From a virus: 22,796 nt of DNA. Within the stretch, counting starts at the first letter, position 1. Each line of letters begins with the position of its first letter. The notes under the pieces were generated by a model. It saw only the letters and a list, made by a program, of their open reading frames with translations. It did no database searches and had not been told where the DNA came from. The translations under genes were made by a program, and so were the position numbers. The stretch is taken from IMG/VR virus record IMGVR_UViG_3300001460_000231, positions 1 to 22,796 of that record; one strand, written 5' to 3'. Below, one piece after another: positions 12,516 through 20,553 of this stretch.

Positions 12516-12858
12516 GGGAGATACTGTTATTGCAATTACAGTTGATCAGTCAAAAAAAGTAAATAGAGCATTTCTTTCTGCAGGTTATTATAAGGAGGTT
12601 TCAGATTCAATGGACCTAAAAATTTGCATCCTGGAGGAGAAGGCAGCTAATGACTCATGTATAATCCAGGCAAAGGATACTATAATAAGATCATACAAAA
12701 GCATAGTGGACCTGCATGACCAGGCACAAATAAAATTGGAAAATGATTATAATGAATTAAGCACTCGGTATTCAAACTCTAAAAAATGGGGTAAGATAAA
12801 GAGTCAGGGACTGGGAGGCACTGCCATCCTGGTGCTATTACTTATTTTAATAAAATAA
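12427..12858 (+). CDS. Spanin-like protein with signal/lipoprotein N-terminus and C-terminal TM
   Basis: I choose the ATG at 12427, giving 143 residues beginning MIKYLTLMILGLIAHSSSCQ, because this yields a clean signal peptide with Cys19 as a possible, non-ideal lipidation site. An upstream in-frame ATG at 12361 would bury it. The middle is predicted coiled coil, with GDTVIAITVDQSKKVNRAF as a conserved-looking start, and the last 15 residues (GGTAILVLLLILIK) are a TM segment. A lipoprotein start plus a C-terminal TM is the u-spanin layout of phage T1. The first 89 bases lie inside the preceding gene in a different frame. Confidence 0.55.
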   Translation: MIKYLTLMILGLIAHSSSCQVSYPRKLIYKGDTVIAITVDQSKKVNRAFLSAGYYKEVSDSMDLKICILEEKAANDSCIIQAKDTIIRSYKSIVDLHDQAQIKLENDYNELSTRYSNSKKWGKIKSQGLGGTAILVLLLILIK

Positions 12859-12860
12859 AT

Positions 12861-13088
12861 ATGTGTAATTATTGTAGTTTCAACCACAAAACAGAGGATC
12901 ATGATGAGTTTATGAAATCAATGTCTCCAAAAGAAATACCTTTTCTTAAAGAAAAAGCCAGGTATAAAGATGCACCAAGGTTTCCCATGATATACAAATA
13001 TGAGGACCAGTTCAAAGACAATTACAAAAAAACAATACAGTCAATGTCAAAGGCACTGGTTAAAAAAATGATAAGTTTCGCCAAATAA
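12861..13088 (+). CDS. Small Lys-rich protein with CNYC start, unknown
   Basis: The product is 75 residues. MCNYCSFNHK places a Cys-x-x-Cys pair with His nearby, which could bind one metal ion or be coincidence. The rest is charged and helical, with no further Cys. It starts 2 bases after the spanin-like gene and is followed after 13 bases by the minor head protein. No family recognised. Confidence 0.6.
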   Translation: MCNYCSFNHKTEDHDEFMKSMSPKEIPFLKEKARYKDAPRFPMIYKYEDQFKDNYKKTIQSMSKALVKKMISFAK

Positions 13089-13101
13089 GTAAATAGTATT
13101 T

Positions 13102-14043
13102 ATGTATATCTTTTCTCAAAAACAGATACAGGAACTAATGGAGATCATTGATAACCATCAAATGATGTTTATAGGTACAAATGTGGGTATGGACTACCTT
13201 ACTGATAAAGAAAAAAATGTTTTATCCAGGGCAGGACTTGATGTGGATTCATTGGTTAACAGCAGGGGTTATGTGGATGAGGCATTCACTTTTGGAATAC
13301 TGTCATCAGCCATATCTGATAAGAGGGTAAAGGGCATGAACTATAAGGACTTTAAGAAGTTTGTTAAGTCAAAAAATTACATGCCATTGACAAATAAAGA
13401 GACAGCAGCCATTGATCACTTAAAGTATGAGACCTTTTCAGACATAAAGTGGTTGGGTGAAAGGGTAAAGAAAGATGTAAACACAGTAATAGTTGACAAA
13501 GATAAGGACTACAGGTCAAAATATGAGGACATAATAAGGGACTCTGCAATAAAGACAGTTGAGATGAGAGGGTCCATTAAAGACATGGTGTCTGAAATTG
13601 GAAATAAAACAGGTACCTGGGAAAGAGATCTGGGAAGGATTGCAGAATACACTTTACACAATGCATATGAAGAGGGTAGAGCAGCAGAACTTGAAAGAAG
13701 TTCAGGTCCAGAGGTCCTGGTTTATAAAGATGTTTATCCAGGATCATGTAAGCATTGTATAAAGCACTACCTTACAGCAGGGGTTGGTTCAAAGCCAAGG
13801 GTTTTCAAATTAGATGACCTGAGAGCCAATGGAAATAATGTTGGGAGAAAGGCAGCAGATTGGGTACCTACTCTTGGACCTATGCATCCATATTGCAGGT
13901 GCACTTTGAATGAACTTCCAGAGGGTTATGTCTGGAGTGAAGAGGAAGGTAAGTTTGTTAGAGGTAAAAGAGAATTAAAGGAAAAGGTCAGAAATCGTAG
14001 AAGGGTCTCTGTTAAAATAGGTGGTACTGAATACCAGGTCTAA
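13102..14043 (+). CDS. Minor head protein, SPP1 gp7/Mu gpF type
   Basis: The product is 313 residues. The N-terminal 130 are helical. The central region at 140-200 contains the typical helical run (AIKTVEMRGSIKDMVSEIG, GRIAEYTLHNAYEEGRAAEL) of head morphogenesis proteins. At 212-219, YPGSCKHC supplies C216 and C219, and at 259-267, GPMHPYCRC supplies H262, C265 and C267, the family's signature zinc-like motif. These proteins sit inside the head near the portal and help assembly and DNA ejection. A portal gene normally precedes it; here lysis-like genes do, so portal is likely further upstream. The tail is basic (KEKVRNRRRVSVKIGG). Confidence 0.85.
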   Translation: MYIFSQKQIQELMEIIDNHQMMFIGTNVGMDYLTDKEKNVLSRAGLDVDSLVNSRGYVDEAFTFGILSSAISDKRVKGMNYKDFKKFVKSKNYMPLTNKETAAIDHLKYETFSDIKWLGERVKKDVNTVIVDKDKDYRSKYEDIIRDSAIKTVEMRGSIKDMVSEIGNKTGTWERDLGRIAEYTLHNAYEEGRAAELERSSGPEVLVYKDVYPGSCKHCIKHYLTAGVGSKPRVFKLDDLRANGNNVGRKAADWVPTLGPMHPYCRCTLNELPEGYVWSEEEGKFVRGKRELKEKVRNRRRVSVKIGGTEYQV

Positions 14044-14097
14044 TCTAAAAATTTACTATATTTATTAATTAACTAATTAGGTTTAAAAAAAAAACAG

Positions 14098-14493
14098 ATG
14101 TCAAGATCAAATGAATATATAAAAAAGTTTGCCAGTGGGGAGATAGGGGCACCAGTAGGAGAGTTTACCAAAGAGATAGACATGTCAACTATTGGGTCCA
14201 CAGAAAGCGTAGATGTTTTTGATGAGTTTTCCTGGGCAGCACAAGTTATTTCTTGTCAGGTTGTTTCTGTAGGACTTGCAGGTACACTTAATGGTACGGT
14301 GGACTTAAGGCAGTCAAATGATGGTACAAACTATGATACAATAGGTAGCACTCAGACAGCATTAAATTCTGCAAATGCATCCAATACGGTTGAAAAGTCA
14401 AGTTTTAGTGGTAAGTATTTAGGTGCATTAATCACAAAAGGAGGTATTACAGGAGGAGTTATAAAATTAATTTTTATAGTTAAGCATCATTAA
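14098..14493 (+). CDS. Beta-rich virion protein, decoration candidate
   Basis: The product is 131 residues. After a helical start (SNEYIKKFASG), the rest alternates Ser/Thr/Gly with hydrophobics (TLNGTVDLRQSNDGTNYDTIGS, FSGKYLGALITKGGITGGVIKLIFIV), typical of a beta-sandwich in exposed phage structural proteins. VEKS occurs at about 98-101. It lies between the minor head protein and the C1q-like gene and has noticeably fewer CCWGG words than its neighbours. Capsid decoration or head-fibre role is inferred. Confidence 0.55.
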   Translation: MSRSNEYIKKFASGEIGAPVGEFTKEIDMSTIGSTESVDVFDEFSWAAQVISCQVVSVGLAGTLNGTVDLRQSNDGTNYDTIGSTQTALNSANASNTVEKSSFSGKYLGALITKGGITGGVIKLIFIVKHH

Positions 14494-14494
14494 T

Positions 14495-14950
14495 ATGGGC
14501 ATTGTAGTTGCATCAAGTACCTCAATTGGATCTGGTTCATCAGGAGTTAAGGTCCTGGTTCAAGGACAAATGAATACTACTCAAAGTTTCACTTCAGCAC
14601 CTGAGAGAGTTGATTATGTGGACTCTGGATTTGATGTAAATAGCGAATGGGACAATACAACTCATAGATTTACAGTTGCTGCAAGTGGTGCAGGTGTTTA
14701 TCAATTTACAAATCAAATTTTTATAGATAATGGTGGTGGGTGGATTCAATTATATTGTGAGAAAAATGGTGTTAAGGAAAGAATTACAGGAGTAGACTTA
14801 CATAGTTCTTGGGACTCGCCAATAGCAACTACAAATATTGCATTAGCAGTAGGTGATTATGTAGAGTTTTTTGTAGATTCCACTTCAAGTTTTTCTGTTA
14901 GTGCAACTTGGTATGCTTTAAATAACTTTCAGATAACTAAATTAGGATAG
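14495..14950 (+). CDS. C1q-like jelly-roll domain protein
   Basis: The product is 151 residues. The pattern from about residue 42 onward ([70 protein letters not shown]) fits a C1q/TNF-like jelly roll, in which the F-x-(V/P)-x-x-x-G-x-Y motif is characteristic. Phages use such domains on capsid or tail surfaces for adhesion. It follows the preceding gene by one base. Composition differs from neighbouring genes (one CCWGG in 456 bases), which may indicate later acquisition. Confidence 0.65.
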   Translation: MGIVVASSTSIGSGSSGVKVLVQGQMNTTQSFTSAPERVDYVDSGFDVNSEWDNTTHRFTVAASGAGVYQFTNQIFIDNGGGWIQLYCEKNGVKERITGVDLHSSWDSPIATTNIALAVGDYVEFFVDSTSSFSVSATWYALNNFQITKLG

Positions 14951-14969
14951 TAAGCATTTAATATGTAAA

Positions 14970-15866
14970 ATGATGGAGGGTATTAAAAAAATAGGAAAAT
15001 TTTTTGGATTAGTTAAAGATAATTTAACTGATACTGAAATTCAAAAAGGAATAATTTCAGAATTAAAAAGCCAGGAGTATTTGTTGGGGTCAGAAATATG
15101 TGAGTTAAACAAAAGACTGGAATTGAATGGAGAGAACTTTTCTATTTTTCAAAAAACAACCAGGGATAAAATAGAGAAAGGTTTTAAAGAGGGTGAAGGG
15201 TTGTTGGCTCATGCATCAGAAAGGTACTCCAGGGTAGATGACTCAATTTTAAACCAACTTTCAGAAAAACATTTTAACCTTAAAGAGGTACAGTCAAAAA
15301 TAAGTGTTATTGAAAAGGCAATTGACCCAGATGGAAAGGAAACTGGAAAAGGCAAAAAAACTTATGTCAATGCCATAATTCAAAATGAAAATAATGAGAT
15401 CTTATTTTTATTAAGATCAAGCAGTGACTCATTTGAACCAAATACATGGGGTCTTCCAGGAGGAAAGGTTGAGCCAGGTGAAAACCTAAAAGAGGCACTT
15501 TTAAGAGAGGTAAAAGAAGAGACAGGATTAACGGTGGTTGACTGTTTTCCAAGCAGGGTTGAAAAGTTTGATACTGGAGAAAAACACTATTACCATACTT
15601 TTGTAAAAGAGGACTGTTCTATAATTTCATTGAGTAATGATGAGCATTCAAATTATGCATTTATGTCCATGCAAGAAATTGAAAAGAGAGATGGGTACCT
15701 TGTAGACCTTAAGCAAAACATCCTGGAAATAATGAATCCATATGGACCTGTCAAGAAAGGTTTTGATACCCTGATTAAAGGACTTAGTGATGGCATTGAT
15801 GGAATTACAAGTGATACAGTTCAAGAAACATACCTTACCTGGTACAATAAAGTAAAAAAAGACTAA
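14970..15866 (+). CDS. Nudix hydrolase with coiled-coil N-terminus
   Basis: The product is 298 residues. The first 115 are predicted helical/coiled coil and contain IQKG, IEKG and IEKA tetrapeptides. A Nudix domain follows (about 130-235), with a complete box: G165, x5, E171, x7, R179-E180-V181-x-E183-E184-T-G186-L187. This class hydrolyses nucleoside diphosphates linked to another group; the substrate cannot be read from sequence. The C-terminus ([19 protein letters not shown]) is helical. The gene ends one base before the protease gene and is placed within the head cluster, so the enzyme may be packaged or used in assembly. Start could be either of two adjacent ATGs. Confidence 0.8.
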   Translation: MMEGIKKIGKFFGLVKDNLTDTEIQKGIISELKSQEYLLGSEICELNKRLELNGENFSIFQKTTRDKIEKGFKEGEGLLAHASERYSRVDDSILNQLSEKHFNLKEVQSKISVIEKAIDPDGKETGKGKKTYVNAIIQNENNEILFLLRSSSDSFEPNTWGLPGGKVEPGENLKEALLREVKEETGLTVVDCFPSRVEKFDTGEKHYYHTFVKEDCSIISLSNDEHSNYAFMSMQEIEKRDGYLVDLKQNILEIMNPYGPVKKGFDTLIKGLSDGIDGITSDTVQETYLTWYNKVKKD

Positions 15867-15867
15867 G

Positions 15868-17718
15868 ATGAAAGATACAACTCAAAACTTCAATTTTTTT
15901 ATTGATGACCTTAGAATAGAGAAGGCAAAAGATAATAAGGGTAATGATGTTATGAAAATAGGAGGTGTTGCCTCAACACAGGACCAGGACTCAGATGGAG
16001 AGTATCTGGACCCATCAGGTTTTGATGTATCTTACTTTATGGATCATGGATATATAAATTATAACCATCAGGCAAAGTTAGATCCAGAGGCAGTCATAGG
16101 TGAGCCTACCAGTGCCAGGGTAACAAGTAAAGGTTTGGAGATAGAGGCAACCTTATATCCAGATAATCCTTTGGCTCAAAAAGTATATAGTACAACTCAG
16201 ATGTTAGAGAAGTCATCCAAAAATAGAAGGATGGGTTTCTCCATTGAAGGTAAGGCAATGGAAAGGGACCTTTTGAATCCAAAAAGGATCAAGAAAGCAA
16301 TGATAACTGGATGTGCAGTAACACTGAATCCAAAGAATCCAAGTACACTTGTTAATATCATGAAGGGTGACTATGGTGATGAATTACCTCAGTATGATTT
16401 TGATAACAGTTCCTCCATTTCAAAGTCCCAGGAAGATAATCTGGTAGAACTTGAGAGGGATGGTAAAAGAATAATAATTGATAAGTCCATGAACATTAAA
16501 ATAATGGACCTGGAGTCAAAAAAAGATGACAAAACAGAGAAGTCACTGTCCACAGTATCTGGTGCAGCAATTTCAAAAGAGGATGTTGACAGGGAGACTA
16601 AAAATATAGAAGGTATAGATAAACCAAGAAAAAAAGTTAAATATTTATCAAAAAGTGAGGCTTACAATGAAATATTTGGTTATATTTATAAGTATTCTAC
16701 ACATGAAGATGTGGTGGAAAAGGCAAAATTAATGTATGAATTAACAGAATCTATTGTAAGAAGTAACAACATGGGAACTAACTTGGAGAACATAAAAGTA
16801 ACAAAAGAAGACATCAGTAAGGCTATTGAATTAATAAATGCAGTACCTGGATCAGAGTCAAAAGAACTTGAAACTGAAGAGATTGAAAAGTCAGTTGTGT
16901 CAAAACAAGCCATGGCTAAAAGCAAGGTGATGAAGGCAGATGAGGATGAAGGTACTGAAGATGGTCCAGAGAAAATGGACCAAAAGGAATCTTATGATGA
17001 TGAGGAGGTTGAGAAAGCATTGTGTGATGACAAAGAGTACATGAAAATGAAAAAGGCATGTGATGACTATAAAAAGTCATACAAGTCAAGAATGTACAAA
17101 GGAGAAATTGCAGGTTACCCTGCATGCAAAGATGCAAACATGGAATCTGATGAGAACGGTGCCTCTCTTGGTAAGGAGGGTGAGTTCATCAAAAAGACTA
17201 TGGGATCAATGGGATCAGGATCAGGATCTTTAAATAAAGGATTAGTTGATGAGTTAGTTAAAGGAATATCTTCAACTATTGAGGCAGGTCAAAGTAAAAA
17301 TAATGAAATACTTAAGTCTTTAGGAGTAATTGCCCAGGGTACACTTGAGCAAACTGAAAAACTTACAGGTGAAAATGCTGAGTTAAAGAAGTCCCTGGAG
17401 GATGCAATGGGAAGACTTCAAAGAGTTGAGGAGACTCCTATTCCATCAAGAACTGTACAAACTCAGTCTTTCAGAGAAAAGGAATCATTTGCTAAGTCAC
17501 ATGATGCAGCAAGAGGATCAAATGTATTACATGGAAAGTCTGACAGAGGACAGATAATGGACATCATAGAATCAAGATGTGGTTTTGATGGAGGAGAGCC
17601 AAATAAAAAGTTCATGAAATCACTACAAACATTTGAGTCTGAGAATGCAATAGAAAAGTCAGTACTTGGTGATTTGTCAAGAGAAGGAATTAATATTGAA
17701 GGTGTAAATATCCTTTAA
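15868..17718 (+). CDS. Prohead protease fused to scaffold-like region
   Basis: The product is 616 residues. The N-terminal 165 match the HK97/XkdF-type prohead protease: GGVASTQDQDSDGEYLDPSG at 32-51, YINYNHQA with candidate His67, MGFSIEGKA with candidate Ser125, then ITGCAVTLNPKNP. From about 180 to 616 the sequence is charged, helical and of low complexity, with acidic runs, a GSMGSGSGS linker near 449-457 and a coiled coil at about 480-525, as expected of a scaffold. Such fusions direct shell assembly and then self-degrade. Many [ILV]-x-K-[SGA] sites occur (LEKS, TEKS, VEKA, ISKA, IEKS, LNKG, LVKG, ILKS). It lies directly upstream of the capsid gene. Confidence 0.8.
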   Translation: MKDTTQNFNFFIDDLRIEKAKDNKGNDVMKIGGVASTQDQDSDGEYLDPSGFDVSYFMDHGYINYNHQAKLDPEAVIGEPTSARVTSKGLEIEATLYPDNPLAQKVYSTTQMLEKSSKNRRMGFSIEGKAMERDLLNPKRIKKAMITGCAVTLNPKNPSTLVNIMKGDYGDELPQYDFDNSSSISKSQEDNLVELERDGKRIIIDKSMNIKIMDLESKKDDKTEKSLSTVSGAAISKEDVDRETKNIEGIDKPRKKVKYLSKSEAYNEIFGYIYKYSTHEDVVEKAKLMYELTESIVRSNNMGTNLENIKVTKEDISKAIELINAVPGSESKELETEEIEKSVVSKQAMAKSKVMKADEDEGTEDGPEKMDQKESYDDEEVEKALCDDKEYMKMKKACDDYKKSYKSRMYKGEIAGYPACKDANMESDENGASLGKEGEFIKKTMGSMGSGSGSLNKGLVDELVKGISSTIEAGQSKNNEILKSLGVIAQGTLEQTEKLTGENAELKKSLEDAMGRLQRVEETPIPSRTVQTQSFREKESFAKSHDAARGSNVLHGKSDRGQIMDIIESRCGFDGGEPNKKFMKSLQTFESENAIEKSVLGDLSREGINIEGVNIL

Positions 17719-17804
17719 TAAAAAAATAATACAGACCGTTGAAGTAGGTGTTTCTACACTGATAGAGATCGTGAAAAATAATAACAATCCAAAAATTAAA
17801 GGAC

Positions 17805-19298
17805 ATGAGCAATGTTAGCGTAGATTTGGCTCAGTACGGTCATGGTGCAGGATTAGGGGATGATGCAATGGCATCAGTACCTCAGTCAGCAGAGGCAGTA
17901 CATGAGTTATCAAAGGCACTTGAGGCAAGATCAATCACAGGTAGAGAAACTACTGGTTTGACAAATGCATCAGGAGCACCACTTAAGGTAGAATCTTTAG
18001 AGAAAAACTTAAAGGTTTTAACTTTTACAGAAAATGACATCAGAACCTGGAAAAGGATTCCAAAGGCACCTGCATTCAACACAGTTGAGGAATACTTGCA
18101 GTTACAGTCTTATGGAGCAGACAGAGGAGGTTTTAATAATGAAGGTGAATTACCTGAAGAGGAGGATGCAACTTACGTTAGAAAGGCTGAGTTAGTAAAA
18201 TTCTTAGGAGTTACTAAGTCTGTTACTCATCCAATGACTCTTACAAAAACGTACATCGGAAACGCAGTACAAAGAGAAGTTACAAATGGTATCCAGTGGA
18301 TCCTTAGAAAAGCAAATAAAGGTTTGTTTTATGCAAATGCATCTTTGGTTCCTCAAGAATGGAATGGTTTATATACTCAGCATTATGTAAATGGTGGTTA
18401 TGCTAATTTAGATGCATACCAGGCAAACAATGAGTTGGTAGTTGATTTAAGAGGTAAGAGACTTAAGGAAGAGAATATTGAAACTGGAGCAGAGGCAATC
18501 GTGAGAGCGTTTGGTCAAGCAAATGTTTTAATTGCACCTCCAGTAGTTCACTCAAACTTTGTAAAGAACTTCCATGACAAAAAGTTAATCAATCCATCTT
18601 CAATTCAGGTAACTGGAGCGACAATGGGTCAAAAGGTTAATAAATTTGCATCTCAGTATGGTGAAATTGACCTTGAGTATGATATTTTTGCATCAAAGTC
18701 AGCACCAAAAGTATTAGGTGATGGAGCAACAAGCACAAAGGCACCTACAGCAGTTACATCAAACAGTGGGGCAACTCCTGTGGCAGCTAACTCTCAGTTT
18801 GCAGCAGCAGATGCAGGTAACTACGTTTATGCAGTTACAGCTAAGAATAGATACGGTGAGGCAGCACCAGTGAGAATCACAGGTGGAGCAATTGCAGTGG
18901 CAGCAGGTGATGGTACAGACTTGGAATTTACAGCAGGTGGTGGTACTTATGCAGCAACTTCATTTGTAGTTTACAGATCTAAAATTGGTGATACAGGAGC
19001 AGCAGCTAAATTATACCCTATCATTGAGGTATCTGTAGCAGAAAAAGCAGCAGGTTTTGATGGAGCAGCAGCAACAAAGGTAAGGGACATTAACAGATAC
19101 CTTCCTGGAACTGAGGAGGCTTTATTGTTACAAGATTCATCAGACATTTATGAGTTCAAGCAATTGGCACCATTAATGAAAATGCCTCTTGCACAATTAA
19201 GTCCTGCACAAAGATTTATGGTCTTACTTTATGGTACTCCAATTATGTACCAACCTAAAAAGGTTGTAAGGTTCATTAATATCGGAACTGCATCTTAA
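17805..19298 (+). CDS. Major capsid protein, HK97-fold type
   Basis: The product is 497 residues. It follows the protease/scaffold after an 86-base leader and precedes a strong terminator, the normal place for this gene. A flexible N-terminal region (1-65; LSKALEARS, ESLEKNLKV) may be cleaved on maturation. FTENDIRTWKRIPK, QREVTNGIQWILRKANKGLFYANASL and PPVVHSNFVKNF are typical of capsid proteins of large Bacteroidota phages and relatives. Residues about 305-432 form an Ala/Thr/Gly-rich insertion with a fibronectin/Ig-like pattern (NYVYAVTAKNRYGEAAPV, SFVVYRSKIG). The gene has more CpG and fewer CCWGG words than its neighbours, consistent with distinct codon choice for high expression. Confidence 0.85.
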   Translation: MSNVSVDLAQYGHGAGLGDDAMASVPQSAEAVHELSKALEARSITGRETTGLTNASGAPLKVESLEKNLKVLTFTENDIRTWKRIPKAPAFNTVEEYLQLQSYGADRGGFNNEGELPEEEDATYVRKAELVKFLGVTKSVTHPMTLTKTYIGNAVQREVTNGIQWILRKANKGLFYANASLVPQEWNGLYTQHYVNGGYANLDAYQANNELVVDLRGKRLKEENIETGAEAIVRAFGQANVLIAPPVVHSNFVKNFHDKKLINPSSIQVTGATMGQKVNKFASQYGEIDLEYDIFASKSAPKVLGDGATSTKAPTAVTSNSGATPVAANSQFAAADAGNYVYAVTAKNRYGEAAPVRITGGAIAVAAGDGTDLEFTAGGGTYAATSFVVYRSKIGDTGAAAKLYPIIEVSVAEKAAGFDGAAATKVRDINRYLPGTEEALLLQDSSDIYEFKQLAPLMKMPLAQLSPAQRFMVLLYGTPIMYQPKKVVRFINIGTAS

Positions 19299-19322
19299 GA
19301 GTAGAATTTAATATTCACATAT

Positions 19323-19354
19323 AAAGGGAGGAGATCTATTCTCCTCCCTTTTTT
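19323..19354 (+). terminator. Intrinsic terminator after the major capsid gene
   Basis: AAAGGGAGGAGA (19323-19334), loop TCTAT, TCTCCTCCCTTT (19340-19351) make a perfect 12-bp stem, followed by further T and a G. It lies 25 bases past the capsid stop and is the strongest terminator in the window. Confidence 0.85.
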
Positions 19355-19379
19355 GTTTTAATCATTTTTGCTACATTAG
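19352..19379 (+). promoter_or_regulatory. Possible promoter restarting transcription after the capsid terminator
   Basis: TTTG at 19352-19355 and TACATTAG at 19372-19379, separated by 16 bp, resemble a Bacteroidota promoter with a short spacer. The genes downstream of the terminator need a source of transcription, either this or readthrough. No palindrome of the cassette type is present. Confidence 0.3.
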
Positions 19380-19410
19380 ATGAAGTAAAAATTTAAAAAT
19401 AAATTAGACC

Positions 19411-19761
19411 ATGGTATTAATTAAGTCAAGTGTAAAAGGTCAGGTGGACTGTAAGGTTCAAATTTGCAATGAAGTAGTCACTTTTGATAGTAAAGGTATT
19501 GCAGAGGTTGGATCAAAAGAGAAGGCAAATGAAATTGTAAAAAAGTGGTCACCTTTAATTGTAATTATCAAAGGTGAGGTTAAGTCAAAAATTGAGGATC
19601 CAATTGATGGTCCAGATGAGTCAGGTCAAGAAATTGATTTAAGTGAGAAAACAGTTGATGAACTAAGAGATGTTTGCAAAGCAATTGATCTACCTTCAAA
19701 AGAATGGAAGAGTCTTAAAAAGTCAGAACTTATAGAGTACATTGAGGAAAAAATAAAGTAA
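19411..19761 (+). CDS. Small head-region protein with C-terminal HeH/SAP-like motif
   Basis: The product is 116 residues. The first 60 look like a small beta domain (VDCKVQICNEVVTFDSKGIAEVGS); a polar linker (DPIDGPDESGQEID) leads to a C-terminal helix-extended loop-helix (TVDELRDVCKAIDL, KKSELIEYIEEKIK) of the HeH/SAP/Rho-N type, often found in small proteins just after phage capsid genes. The role, perhaps head completion or DNA contact, is inferred. Confidence 0.6.
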   Translation: MVLIKSSVKGQVDCKVQICNEVVTFDSKGIAEVGSKEKANEIVKKWSPLIVIIKGEVKSKIEDPIDGPDESGQEIDLSEKTVDELRDVCKAIDLPSKEWKSLKKSELIEYIEEKIK

Positions 19762-19765
19762 GAAC

Positions 19766-20548
19766 ATGCCAAGTATAACACTAAGGGCACCATATAAAAG
19801 AAACCAGGGAGTTATGTCTCCATCAGAAATGATAGAAACATATTTTTTTGGTATTAGTTTATGTGATCCAAATGGAGATAAGATGAGTTCTGATGTTATC
19901 CAGTTGTATCTGGATTCAGCAACAGATGAAATAGAAAATTATCTTGACATAAGGATCAAAAAGCAGATCATAGAAGAGGACCTTGGTTTTTGGATGGATG
20001 ACTGGAAAAATTGGGGTTACATAAGAACTTCATATCCAGTGGTCAAACCTCACCTAATTGAGGGATTTATAAATGATGTTAGGCAGGTTACATATCCTCA
20101 GTCCTGGCTCAGTGCCAGAAAGACAAATGATGGAAGGACCTATTTTAGGACCGTAAACCTGGTACCAACAAATGGAACTACAGGAACAAATTCTCAAATT
20201 TACAGTGGAGTAACTCCACATTTGGGTTTTTATGGGAACAAACATATACCAAACTACTGGCAAATTACCTATTGTACAGGTTTTGATAAGGTCCCAGGTG
20301 ACCTGTTAAATGCCATAGGTAAATTGGCAGCTATAAATGTCTTCCATATTATGGGAGATTTGATCCTGGGAGCAGGTATTGCATCTCAGTCTATTGGAAT
20401 AGATGGACTTAGCCAGAGTATTGCAACAACATCATCAGCAACAAATGCAGGTTATGGTGCAAGGGTTTCAGGATACATTGCAGACTTAAAATTGTCAATG
20501 CCAAAACTCAGAGCATTCTATAAAGGAATGAACTTAACCAGTGCTTAA
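19766..20548 (+). CDS. Head-tail connector/adaptor candidate
   Basis: The product is 260 residues. The N-terminal half has a helical segment (SDVIQLYLDSATDEIENYLDIRI) as in gp6/gp15-type adaptors, whose DNA-tunnel ring joins portal to neck. The end has the pattern DLLNAIGKLAAINVFHIMGDL, ASQSIGIDGLSQSIATTSSA, which I recall from large-phage head-completion proteins. It follows the HeH gene after 4 bases and precedes other neck genes. The start MPSITLRAP is preceded by GTAAGAAC. The assignment rests mainly on position and pattern. Confidence 0.65.
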   Translation: MPSITLRAPYKRNQGVMSPSEMIETYFFGISLCDPNGDKMSSDVIQLYLDSATDEIENYLDIRIKKQIIEEDLGFWMDDWKNWGYIRTSYPVVKPHLIEGFINDVRQVTYPQSWLSARKTNDGRTYFRTVNLVPTNGTTGTNSQIYSGVTPHLGFYGNKHIPNYWQITYCTGFDKVPGDLLNAIGKLAAINVFHIMGDLILGAGIASQSIGIDGLSQSIATTSSATNAGYGARVSGYIADLKLSMPKLRAFYKGMNLTSA

Positions 20549-20553
20549 ATGAT

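Noticed and set aside
17210-17240. Tandem GGATCA repeats as a recombination site
   Set aside because: They encode a Gly-Ser linker in the scaffold region and are adequately explained by it.
17719-17804. tRNA or riboswitch in the capsid leader
   Set aside because: Only a 4-bp stem (GTAG/CTAC) is visible; no cloverleaf or conserved aptamer could be drawn.
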